Positions 44,867-56,971 of a DNA stretch of 64,000 bases are shown here, piece by piece. The notes beneath the pieces are model-generated. The model saw only the letters and a list, made by a program, of their open reading frames with translations, was not told where the DNA came from and ran no database searches. The stretch comes from Paramyrothecium sp. XJ0827. Lineage: Eukaryota; Ascomycota; Sordariomycetes; Hypocreales; Stachybotryaceae. The stretch spans positions 4,030,001 through 4,094,000 of the forward strand of contig JAJFPB010000004.1 in NCBI GenBank assembly GCA_020881915.1, read 5' to 3'. A program made the translations under genes and the position numbers. Positions within the stretch are counted from its first letter, which is position 1. Each line of letters opens with the position of its first letter.

Positions 44867-45765
44867 GATTTCCGATGTCGTTGCTGCGGGATGTGCTAGT
44901 CCTAATCCTCGCCGCGCCTCTGTCGCGACAACGCGCGGTAGTGGAGGGTCAGGCCCAGTGCGACTTGGAAAAATCCCTTTCGTCGAAGCGGCGCGAGCGG
45001 GGCGTCTGCATCCAAGCTAGCACCGTGCAATCGTTAACTAGAGCTTGATTTGCCAACAATCCGAGCCACGACAGGATAAGGAAATCCTATCAAAAAATAA
45101 GCAACAGACGACTGCAGGGTGAACAAGAGAGGGCTGCTGAGGGAAGAATGTGTCTCGATCACCAAGTACTTCTTGGGGACCGTCACAGCCACTAAAACTG
45201 ATTAGGAAAAGTGTAAAGGCTGGTGCACGTGACTTACCAGGTACTGCCAGTTCAGGGGAAAACTAGGAGCCCAGGCAGGTACCTCCAGGTTTGTACGGCA
45301 CGAACCTTGAGCAGGCTCCAAGATGAGCAGCGTCGAAAGTAGAGAAAAAATCACTGTTCCATGCAACTATGCGCGTAGAAGGGACATTGAACAATTGATT
45401 CAATCAATAGACCCTGAACAGACGTCGGGATTCAGGAGCACACAAGTAGGTTTTGATTTGGAAACCTCCACGACCTTACAGTGAATACTTTTACTGCACG
45501 ACCTGTTGAGGATTTGCTGCTTTACTTATCGTTCTCCACATCGGACTCGATACGAATGTTCACAAGTTGCAATGGTTTCGTTGCCTTGAGACGGCTAGAT
45601 AGCCTCCATGGATAAAGTGTGTATTTCTGTTATCTGATACTATACATAAGAGACGCGGAAACCCAAAGATAAAACAAGTACTAGGTGCCACTATGCATAC
45701 AAGCAGTCTGATGCCCAATTATGCCCTAGAACGCTTCCCTCATCTGTCATCACCACGTTTCTCGT
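44867..45765. other. Intergenic between PEP4 and the 42112 gene
   Basis: 899 bp: promoter of the minus-strand 42112 gene and 3' UTR of PEP4. Nothing else seen. Confidence 0.65.
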
Positions 45766-47088
<1,323 letters not shown>

Positions 47089-50000
47089 GATGGGCGACAA
47101 TGAAAGAACTGCGACTTTGGGAGCGAGACAAGAGTGAAACGAAAATCAATAGCCGACAATCCCGAAATGATGGGAATGGAGCTGTTGATGGAAAAGATGA
47201 AGTGTTTTGGGGAAGCAGATGCAGGTTGCGGAGGGAAGATAACGCAGGTTGGGGACGGGTACCTAGAAGAGGAGCTATGATGGCGTGTCTCGTGCTCATT
47301 GAGCGGCAAGCTTGCGTCTTGCCCGCGGTGCCTGCAGCGACTCAGCTGACGAGCCATGACGCAGCACCCACTAAATCCGCTATCTTGGCCACTCAGTTGG
47401 GGGCCTCAATCCTGGGGCTTCCCCTCATACCTCGTCTCCACTGGCAACCAAGCTTTGCCGCCTCAGGCACCTTTTGTGCTTGAAGCTTCTGATTGGTGGA
47501 CGCAATGGTTTGGACGAAGGGAATGCCAAAACCCTTGCTGGGCTGTTCCCAGCCATGTATCATTCACGTCATCAATCTGTGAGGGCTACCTGATGTCTAA
47601 CATTGCACGTTTTCGGCGTCAGCCACTCTTGCTACCTAACGAGTCACAGCGCCATTCATGAGAAACGCCGCTCCAACGTCAAGGCGCCTTAAATCCAACG
47701 ATAACCTTGATGGCCTACAATATTCTCGGTCTTCTCACCTACCTGTAGATTGCCGCTTCAAGGTTGACAATCTTCATAGAGCAGCTTGCCTGGGTATAGG
47801 TGATTCGATTTCCGCCTTGCTGCACGTTTGATGTATCATCCAACCTGTCGGCTACCGTACCCACCTGGGTCTCCTCAATGTTGACCTTGCTTGCTTCGCA
47901 GCTCCCGGGCGCATTGGAATTTCTTTATTCTTGCTTGCCGACGTCACGAAAACAGACCGTCATGGTCGTACAGTCGGGTCTTTTGCAAAACAGTGCCGTC
48001 GCTTAAAGTCCTAGACTATGGTCAGCTTCATAACTCGGCTACCCGTCTCAGCATCTGTCTCGGCGTGTCCTCAGGTTGCTCCACCGAGTTCCGGACTTGT
48101 TTGTGAGATCCACGGCAATCGGCTGGCCACAGAAAGCTGATAGGTAACTGATCATTTGTCTTTCCAGCCATCTCGTCGTTTAATGCATTGCCACTGGCAT
48201 GCCAGTCTTGCCAGCGTAGATTGATGAGCCTTCCATATGTAGCGGCTCTTCATATTCAGTGCTTTAATCAGGATGCTAGTGTCTTATATGAGGGTCTAGT
48301 CAATTACGTAGTTTTAAGATAGGTTGACGGCAAGTGAACGCATCCAGTCCGAGTAGCACAGAGACGTGCTAAGTAACAGCATAAATCCGTTTCTTGGTCA
48401 TGGCTCGGTTGAATTGTGAGCACATGATCGAAAGAGTCGAGGTGTATCCAAAGTAGGCTTGGACTTGCAGAGAGATGCGGTCTTCAACCACGAATGCAGA
48501 TGGGGAGCTCCTAGGCGTGTCTTCATGGTTGAATAATGAAATGAATTATCACATATGGTGCCCCAATAGAAGAGAAATCGAATAAGTATGCCTTGCTTTT
48601 ATAAAACTCCCAATAGGCAAGAAGAGTTTTCTGCCATCGTATGCACTAGGTCTACGAGCCAGATCATACAGGCCACCGTAATTACTCACCTCTCACTTCC
48701 TTATAAGGCAGAAAGTTGTGGTAGCTTGTCCACTCCCGAAGGCGTCGCTCGTATTTCAAGAGGAAGATGGGCTGTGCTAACCACAGGCGGAGATTCGCAG
48801 AGACAGAGGTACTTTATCAAGCCGCAATCACTCAAAAGCACATTCAGAGGCCGCATCTACACATTTGTAACGAAATAACAGGCCTCGTTTTCACAAAACG
48901 AAATCAGTATTGGGCTTCACGAGTGCGCCGCTATGCGTTTGCTGCCTCACTTCAGCAACATTTAACTCAACGCCTGCCTTTGGCTTTCGGACATTTTCTT
49001 GTGGAGGCGGATCCACGCATGATTAGTGCATGATTAGCTTGGAGGAATCTCGCTCGCAGTGCAACATTTACGCGTGCTTGACGGCAAATTCGAAGCCTGC
49101 CTCGAAAGCAATTTCGCATGCATGATTCCCGCAACTCCGACCACATGCCGCTGGGCACACCTGTCGGTCGCCCGGTGCAAATCAAGCTGACATGCTGCGA
49201 CCTAAAATAGCTTTTCATCCTGAAAATAAGAACAAGGGTAAGGTGAGACGTCCAGGGACTGTCCACGGCCAAGCTACCTACCTTAGCTACTGAATGGTGC
49301 CAACTTGGCACGTTATCCATTGCTGGGCACATTAATGCAGAGTTCAAAGGTTGTGCAACTACTAGACCTGCACAGTAATTATAAGGGGAACATCGATTCC
49401 TGACCCATGGTCAAACGTGTGCCATCTCATTCCTGAGAATATTAGCAAGGACGGTTGAAGAAGAGCCCACGCGAGCAGCTCAGGAAAGCACAGGAGGGAT
49501 AGCGGTATTGAAGTACCAAAGACATGAGGGATATTGATGAACACCAGAGCAGACCCCTTTGATCCAATATTGGTAGCGTCGTGGATACAGGACGGATCGT
49601 CGGTGGAAGAGAGGAGCATGACAAGATTCCGACTCTCTTGGAATGTCATTTCCGTAGCTGGACAATACTGTGGTGGATGAGATGTTACGACGAAGTGCTC
49701 AAACTAATGGTAACTACCACGGTAGGTGGATTCGGCAAGGCTGTCGCCGGACCTCAAGGCAGACTCACCCTTCTACAATTCCCACGCACGGTTGAATAAG
49801 GGAGCAATTATTCAGCGCCTGCTTATTGAGAGCCGGCAGAGTGACAAGGATTAGATGCACAGTCCATTCCTCGACGGACAATCCAGCTACCCAGTGGGCT
49901 GTTCACTGGCTGACCATCAACTGGGAGGTTTCGTGTTTCCGAGCATTGCGTCGGGTCTATGCTTTGAGGCGGGCAGCTCCAACACGCGAAGGCAATGACA

Positions 50001-52972
50001 ATATTTGATCAAGACGCGCCTGGTAGTTCGAGGCAAGGCTCTGGCTGCTGGGCATCCTGCTCTCACTTCCCAGCGCAGCTCTCACCTTCATTCGTCTCCA
50101 AGGTCACAGATACAGTGCCGGAGCCAAGATGTTAGTGTACGAATGTCTCGCTTGACTGCGGATCGTGCACGGTTAGCGGACAAGACCGATACAAGTAAGG
50201 GGCATCTGACGTGTCCCATCTTCGCTCGGAAATGGTCCAATCCCACCCGGTAGCTACAAGCTTGTGCTGCACTTGAAAATGAACCGCGCCGTACCTATTG
50301 CAGGCGGCTCTTGCAGGTTACCTTACTTCAAGTGCCAGGGAGCCACTTCATGCGCCGTGCTTGCGGTGGTCTTCCCGCGGTATCCCGCGGCATGCTCGGC
50401 TGCCATTTGTACATGGGAAGAGAGGCGGTGCTGGTTAGCTCGTATCTGCTAAATGAGTGGAGTAAGTTATCCGTTCGATGGTAAGAGTTAAATGCGTGGT
50501 AGCGGCTGATCAAGGCATCCCCTGATGATCAGTATCTCGAGATATGCAGATGCACAAAGACCGTGCATAGACCATTGATAAGTACCGTCCTCAAACGTGC
50601 CTCTCAAGCGGTGCGCGGGCTTGCCAATCTCCGTCTGTCAAGCGCCGAATCAATCGCACTTTGGGTCATCACTCATGTGTTGCCGTCACAGATCGTGAAT
50701 GGACGTCTACATGGCATTTGTTCTCTTCATTGTTGCAGCACGGATCAGCCAACTCTGAGGGCCAAACAACAGGATTTTGATGCTTCGAGGCGGCTGGGAT
50801 CAGTCCGCCTTTGTGAGTTTGCGTTATGTTTCAGCGCTGCAGCCAATCCTGGCTTGGTGGGTTTCGTTCCTCTGCAGTACATGTTGCGCTTCACCGACGA
50901 TCCTGGCAGGGAGTGTGTCTGTGCATGGGGTGCATAACTCACACGGACTGCACAAGAACCGTGGGATGCGACAGTGACACACGCACTGAACCCAGAGCTG
51001 TCGCAGTCGGACAAGACCGTTGCGAGCACAGGTAGGCTCCAACAAAAACAATTCGTTTTCGAGAAGCGACGGGTATCGCCTGGGCACTGATTGAGCTGTC
51101 GAATCCTTCGAGGGAGGCGATTTCAATCCACAGGACTAGATGGTGAAACCGGGCAAGGAAGCCTCTGTATGAGGGGCACGACGATTCCGATAATGCCTCT
51201 TTTCTCGGATTCATCGAGCCGAAAGGTCTGGTGCTAACGCTCGCAGCAAGCGACATAATCAGGATCTTATTCCGTCAAGTTGTGAGTTAGACATTAGCCG
51301 ATTCGGAGAAACCACACCAATAATGCACAATTTTGGTCATGGGGAGCCACCACCGCATTCGTAAATTATGCAATCGAAGGTTGATTGGAAGGGTGCGACT
51401 ATTGGGTACAGCCCAGATTGATTAAATTATATGTGGGGACCCGGAAGACAATTGCCAGGCACAGGTTTGAAGCCGCCGGTAGCAGGAACCTACGCAGGCT
51501 GGCTGTTACCGGCGACGGATGTTAGACACGGTACGCAGATCAGCACATCGGGTGCTAGCAGAACAACGGTGGAGGTCTCAGTACCCACTACCAAGAGCGT
51601 ACCTTGCGTTGGTGCACTATACCGCGTCACCCCTCCCTCACTCCTTGTCCGCTTGCCTGTTCCTGCATTCTGGCGCCACTAAGGAGCAAGGCCAAGCAAC
51701 AACCGGTTTTACATCTAGCCGTTTTTAGATTCCGCGATTACGGGTATGCCAATGAAAAGTATTCATTCCAGAGAATCCCTGCACGTTAGCTGGCAAGAGT
51801 TCCACCAAAGATCCCCCGACGGCGAGTGAGCGGGCACAGTGCTGCTTGGTGTGGTGACCTGGGCCAGGGGTTGGAGGCACACAGCGCCATTCCGTACTCA
51901 GCAAAAGAGGTGAGCGAGGGTGGTCTCGACGGTCCTACAGGCAGCTCGTGGTGCTGCTCGCGATGGGAAAACAAGGCATCCCCCAGGAGCCAAGAGGCCG
52001 CGTCGTCCCCTGCCGACCCCTGCCCAGCGCAGAAAGCACCCACCCAGAGCACTAAAATGAGATGTGAAGACCCAAGGCACGAAAGCCGTAACGTACCGTA
52101 CAGAGAGCGACAGGGCGATGGGGCCTGGGAAGTACTGGCCCTCGAGGGAGATGGGGGGGAATACAGCCCAGCCGCGCGAAGATCAGTACTGCAAGGTACT
52201 GTACGGAATCAGGGGCAAGTGTGCTGTGAAGCGTGCCCGCCCGCTCACTACAGACACACGGCCCCAAGACGCACACCCTCCACTCGCACTGGCCTGCCCT
52301 CGTGTTTCTCTGGCAGTCTTTTTCGTCCTCGTCCCATCAGGCCGTCCTTCTCCCCCTTCTCCGTACCCTTTCACGCCTTTTCTCTCCTTGACACTTGACA
52401 CCCCAGCCCCCAGTCGTGACGCTCGTCTCGTCTTTTCTTCCCTTTCAACAAACAAGTCACTCCCTCCTTGTCCCCGTAGTCACTCATTCGCTCCAATTCA
52501 ATCCCTTCTCCTTTCAGTCATCGTCTCTCCCTCTCCCCTCCCCACACAGCTCATTTCCTCCCTTTCATCCCATTCTGTCGACCATCTCTCGACTCGTGTC
52601 GTACTGTTTCGTGATCAGATGCAGTCTTCACTTTGTTTCGCACCCTGATCAAGCCTTTTCATTTTCTTGTCATTAACAAACCAGTGTCCTGTCGTGCCAT
52701 TTCTCCTGGCTTTCGATTGTCGGGACCTGACAGCGCTGCCCACCTTACGACACGCGGCGGTCGTTCTCTCACAACACTCGAATCACCAATACGCGAGCCC
52801 CAAAGCGATATATCCGCCGTCTGGACACGGTTCTTTGAATACGCATCGTCTCATCCTATCCGGTAAAGGACTCGCCTGCAATCCCCACGCCTTCGTTGGC
52901 AGGTGATTGCAAATCCAAACCTACACCCTCCGACGGACTAGCAAAGACAACACGAAAACACTAGAACACAAG
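47089..52972. other. Gene-poor region of about 5.9 kb
   Basis: Upstream of both PEP4 (-) and the WSC gene (+). No frame in between looks coding by homology or splice structure. The last ~750 bases (52200-52970) are strongly pyrimidine-rich and probably the WSC promoter and leader. Confidence 0.55.
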
Positions 52973-53944
52973 ATGAAGTCAGCAACACTTGCCTCGCTGG
53001 CCCTGGTGGTCGTTACGCACATGATTCCTGGTGTTTCGGCGGCAACCCAGGGTCCTCCATCCCCAAGACCATCTCAACCACCCGCTCTTGGCAACCAGAG
53101 ATCACAGGGATGCTTCAGTTCTCCAGGAAACCTCACCAAGCACGAAATGCCCGACGGCCCCGATGGCAAAAAACTTGGTGTTTCGATGGGTGGATGTTGG
53201 AATCTGAACTGCAAATTGTTGGACCCGGTGCCTAAAGTCTTCGCACTTCACGGAAACGAGTGTTTGTGCGGTGACTTCTATCCTGAATTCGAATCAAAAA
53301 TTAAGGATTCGGAGTGTTCTGCCAACTGCCCAGCTTATCCTCAGGAGCCCTGCGGTGGACTCAGCAGCGACCCGAACGATCCTGGTGCGTGGTCAGTCTA
53401 CAACAGTGGCGAAGATCTTGAAGTAAAGTATCTTCCCGAGGAGAAGCCAGAAACTACATCGAAGAAGGAAGTTGCCAGCAAGACTGCTTCCGGCCCTGAC
53501 GCTACTTCAACTGACGCTCAGGGTCGTCCTACCAGCAGTGGCGAGTTGGGCGAGAACAATGGCGAGGACAGTGGCAAGAAGGAAGAAGGGGGTCCCAACG
53601 TTGCAGCCATCGCTGCTGGTGTTGTTGTTGGTGTCGTCGTTATTGCTGCCCTCATCGGTGGCGCATTTTTCTACATGAGGCGGAAGCGCAACGCGGAGAT
53701 TGAAGAGGAGCATCGTCGGAACGCCGCGGTCAATGCCTTCATCAGCGGTGCTAAGCCTCCGGGCAGCAGTGGCAATGTCTCAATGAGCGACTCGCGACTC
53801 GAACCTGGCCTAGCCCACAGGCGGCTCAGCGATGGCAGCATTGCTGACAACCAAGACTATTCACGCAAGATCCTCAGGGTGAGTCATTCACTCTGCCTGC
53901 ATTTTACTGTTGCTAACCATCTGTCACAGGTCACCAACGCTTGA
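52973..53944 (+). CDS. WSC-domain single-pass membrane protein (cell-wall stress sensor type)
   Basis: Join 52973-53878 and 53930-53944, giving 306 residues. It has a signal peptide (MKSATLASLALVVVTHMIPGVSA) and a WSC domain at about residues 44-140 with its cysteine pattern (GCFS, GGCWNLNC, NECLCGDFYP, CSANCPA, PCGG). A Ser/Thr-rich stalk follows, then a transmembrane helix around residues 205-230 (AIAAGVVVGVVVIAALIGGA) and a basic cytoplasmic start (RRKR). The tail ends RRLSDGSIADNQDYSRKILR-VTNA, an ending typical of fungal Wsc proteins; the last four residues come from a 15-nt exon. Wsc sensors signal through Rho1 to the cell-wall integrity MAPK pathway. The intron (53879-53929) is stop-free and a multiple of three. 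The stalk is short, so a non-sensor WSC protein is possible. Confidence 0.92.
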   Translation: MKSATLASLALVVVTHMIPGVSAATQGPPSPRPSQPPALGNQRSQGCFSSPGNLTKHEMPDGPDGKKLGVSMGGCWNLNCKLLDPVPKVFALHGNECLCGDFYPEFESKIKDSECSANCPAYPQEPCGGLSSDPNDPGAWSVYNSGEDLEVKYLPEEKPETTSKKEVASKTASGPDATSTDAQGRPTSSGELGENNGEDSGKKEEGGPNVAAIAAGVVVGVVVIAALIGGAFFYMRRKRNAEIEEEHRRNAAVNAFISGAKPPGSSGNVSMSDSRLEPGLAHRRLSDGSIADNQDYSRKILRVSHSLCLHFTVANHLSQVTNA

Positions 53945-54358
53945 GAGAGAATGGCAGCTAGTTATTACCATCTGTCATTGACCTCAAGAAAAATCTTACA
54001 TTCCTTTGCCAGCTTCATTCGACTTGCTTCACCTTACAACCCTAGGCATCAATGGCGTTTACTTCTTTGTGGGGATGGTAGCCCGTGTCTACCCATCAAT
54101 CGGATTTCGACGATTATTGGCGTTCGTCTCTCTTTGCAAGGCGTGGAATAGATGTTTGCCTCACTCAGAGGGCGCTAGGTTTACCCAGGACGTCGATTCT
54201 TTCTTGCACCCTTTCTATACCAGCATGAGCAATCGTGAAGGACGCTTTTGTGGGAAACGCTAAAGCCCCGGCCGCCTGTTGTCGATCATTTCAAGAAACC
54301 ACTTCCTTCGTTCCTCAGTACGTCGAACTGCGATGATAGAGCGGGTAGCTTGTGCCTG

Positions 54359-54383
54359 AGACTACTCTGGGAGTAGTCTTTTT
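54359..54383 (+). terminator. Perfect 9-bp hairpin followed by a T run
   Basis: AGACTACTC and GAGTAGTCT are perfectly complementary around a TGG loop, directly followed by five T. It resembles a factor-independent or Pol III terminator, about 415 bp after the WSC stop. No RNA gene with recognisable A/B boxes was found upstream. Confidence 0.35.
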
Positions 54384-54734
54384 CGAGGGGTCACACCTCT
54401 CACGCTATGGGTGAACTCTCGTGGCAACTGCTTCGGACCACTTACAAGCCGAGTGTTGGTAGATCTCGCCAATGGGTTCCTTGCGAGGTGAATAGGAAAG
54501 CTTGACTATTAGGATGGAAGGATCCGTACGGGTATCTTCGAGTTTGGACGATATCTCGTTCGCGTTCCTCTTGTTCGCTGTAAATGGAATGTGCTCTTAT
54601 GTGTAAAAGCTGGGGATAGTTAGCGAAATACCTTTTTTATTAGATGGCCTCATGTTCAATTCCGTATCATTGATCGTTTGGGCTTCCTCAGTGATTTCAC
54701 GTTCGGCCATGGCTTGTGTTTGAATACTGTAGGT

Positions 54735-54930
54735 ACGCTTTGTGTGGGGGGACAAATATGTGGCAGTCTGCAACTCTGCCAGTGTTCGTGAACATTTTTT
54801 GTGTTTTGCATTGTCCATGATGGTGGCTGATTAGGTCCGCTTTGTATAGGCAGAACAAATATGCGGCACTGTCTGCAACTATGTCAATGTTCGTGAACAT
54901 TTTTCCTGATTTACATTGTCAGTAATGGTA
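54735..54930. repeat. Two imperfect direct repeats of about 90 bp
   Basis: Both copies run from CGCTTTGT, through ACAAATATG(T/C)GGCA and a TCTGCAACT core, to GTTCGTGAACATTTTT and an ATTGTC...ATGGT end. The second copy starts near 54838. Many differences are transitions. Confidence 0.75.
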
Positions 54931-55261
54931 GCCAGCAAGAAGCACAATGCCCGGGCGTGGATGGCGGGCCCAGTCTGGTGGCACTGTTCTAGTTGTCGGC
55001 AACGTTCAGTGGCTAGGCTGTTTATGTTGTGATCGTGTGTTCCGTCGTGATGCCAATGTTCGCTGACACATATGCCATGTGTTGAGGCCACAAAAGGACT
55101 AAGATGGTTCTTCCTCCCACGTCTGTGAAAGGCGAAAGTATTTGGTATCCGGAAACCACCTATAAAATGACCTGATGTGTGTCACCTTTTTCACATTTCG
55201 GAAATTGAAATACCAGCAACCTCATCCCATTCCAACTACGATCAATCCCTGCCTTGGATCC

Positions 55262-55379
55262 TCGCACTGCATAGTGAAGGGAAAAAATGGACACAAAAGA
55301 GCATCCAGCTTTTTGAGATTCCTGTGCTGCACAGTGAAGGGAAAAATGGACACAAAGAACATTCAGCTTTCTGAAATGT
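55262..55379. repeat. Two tandem copies of a ~60-bp unit
   Basis: Both units contain GCA(T/C)AGTGAAGGGAAAAA, ATGGACACAAA and CAGCTTT(T/C)TGA. The CAT/CAC difference in the first block is a CpA-to-TpA type change. Confidence 0.8.
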
Positions 55380-55437
55380 CTGGCCATGGTGCTGCGCCAT
55401 GGTTGTCCAGTCCAGGGTAGGGGTATCGGTCGCCCGA

Positions 55438-55564
55438 GGTACCTTGGCCACGGCTGGTGGCGCCCTGAAGGCACCTTGGGCCACGGTCGGAAGGATGAAG
55501 GGAGGAAGGTACCGTGGGCCTACGGTCGGGAAGCGAAGGGATGAAGCCACCATGGGCCACGGTC
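55438..55564. repeat. Four copies of a ~38-bp degenerate unit
   Basis: Cores at 55438, 55470, 55508 and 55546 follow the pattern G(G/C)(T/C)ACC-TGGGCCACGGTC, with GAAGGGATGAAG-like spacers. Spacings are 32, 38 and 38 bp. Confidence 0.75.
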
Positions 55565-55848
55565 AGCAGAATACTTCACACCCTTCTCCTTCAATAGTTG
55601 CACGAGCAAGCAGAGCCATCGCGACGCCATAGCAGAGACATCGCGACTCCCGAGTCCATCCTGCGGGATGAAGGAGTTCATTCGCCAGCGGACACTGGAG
55701 ATTCCCAAAGCACGACTGAGACTTCGACAAGCATCGAAGGCTAGTACGGGGATATTTGCAGCATGAAGGTCACCTCTGTAACAGAGGCTGATGTTGAAGG
55801 CCGCTTGTCTAGCGCCATAGCAGCGACCGTCATCAACCAAACACCCAG

Positions 55849-56006
55849 TTGCATTGCGTGTTTGCTGCCAAGTGGACTTGATGTGTCGTGCCCGGCGACG
55901 ACAGTGAACAGTGCTTGCACATCAGCTTACACCCACGGAAGACTTGACACAACACTCAAACAACCGCTAGCTGCCTTGCCTTGCGTGTTTGCTGCCAAGT
56001 GGACTT
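55849..56006. repeat. 31-bp direct repeat, 30/31 identical
   Basis: Copies at 55849-55879 and 55976-56006 both contain TTGCGTGTTTGCTGCCAAGT and differ at one base. High identity suggests a recent duplication, unlike the decayed repeats around it. Confidence 0.85.
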
Positions 56007-56344
56007 AGACTTGACACAGTACTGTACGGGCGGCTTTCTAACAGCCCACAAATTCCATTACACCACGCCTTGATCACCACGACGCCTTACTCCCAAAAGA
56101 TAAGATGGATCCCAAAAGCATCCCTGGCTGCTTTTTAACAAGAAATAGACCTATTCTACGCCTTATTTACTACCACGCCTTATTCCCGAACCACGAAGAC
56201 GCAGTATAAAAGTATCCATCTCTTGAACATCGGTTTCGAGAACGAGGTTCCAAAAATCCGAACTATATCGTCAATATCTCATCTCCGAAGCAAGCAGGGA
56301 TATCGCGACGCTATGTAAGTAACCGTGCTCAACTTGGTATACTG

Positions 56345-56625
56345 GAGTATAGCAGATTGAGTGAACCACTGTATAGTGCTTTTTTTATATCCTCTTCCAT
56401 AATAGTTGCATGAGCAAGTAAAGGATATTGCAGAGCCATAAAAGCAACTATACTTCACGACTCGGCTTGCTTGGCACACTAGAGCACAGCAGATGAAGTG
56501 AACCACTATATAGTACGTTTTTACATCCTCTTTCTTAATAATTACTAGTACATAAGAAAGTAAGAAAATCGCAGCACGGGAGCACAGTAGATGAAGTGAA
56601 CTACTGCACAGTGCTTTTTACACTC
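56345..56625. repeat. Three degenerate copies of a ~100-140-bp unit with RIP-like changes
   Basis: Copies start near 56345, 56482 and 56580 with GAG(TATA/CACA)GCAG or GAGCACAGTAG, followed by GTGAAC(C/T)ACT and a short palindromic ACT....AGT block, then GT(G/A)C(T/G)TTTT. A related block (AATAGTTGCACGAGCAAG) also occurs near 55592. Copy 1 has TATA where copies 2 and 3 have CACA. Confidence 0.75.
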
Positions 56626-56971
56626 CAAAGTGGATGGTCCGATACATTATGTCCTGAAGGCATCCTGGGCTACACTGGCGCCTTGCGGATGTGCGAGCGC
56701 AACCACGTGACCTTGGCCTAGGTACCATGTCCAGTTACCTACCTAAGGTACCTAGCTGCAACCACCGGAGCTCAGGTACGCTAAGTCCTGCGCGACGTGT
56801 AGCTTCTCGCGTACCGAAACTTTTGTAGCAAACAGAACCCTTTTGCTTCTGGCCAACGGATACGGCGCAAACATTCGCTCGACCGCACCAAATCGCACGC
56901 ACAACAGCCAATTTACCACCTGCTATCGACTCACTCTTCACGGGTGGGCATTGTCCCACTAGTCATTCAGC

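Larger units (their letters stand above)
53945..56971. other. Repeat-rich intergenic island
   Basis: 3 kb between the WSC gene and NUP37, with no gene recognised. It contains several families of short degenerate direct repeats (54735-54930, 55262-55379, 55438-55564, 55849-56006, 56345-56625). The part from about 56050 to 56620 is AT-rich. Looks like decayed transposon or duplicated material. Confidence 0.6.

Noticed and set aside
54597..54900. Short overlapping minus-strand frames sharing similar peptides
   Set aside because: The similarity comes from the 90-bp DNA repeat; there is no sign of coding constraint.
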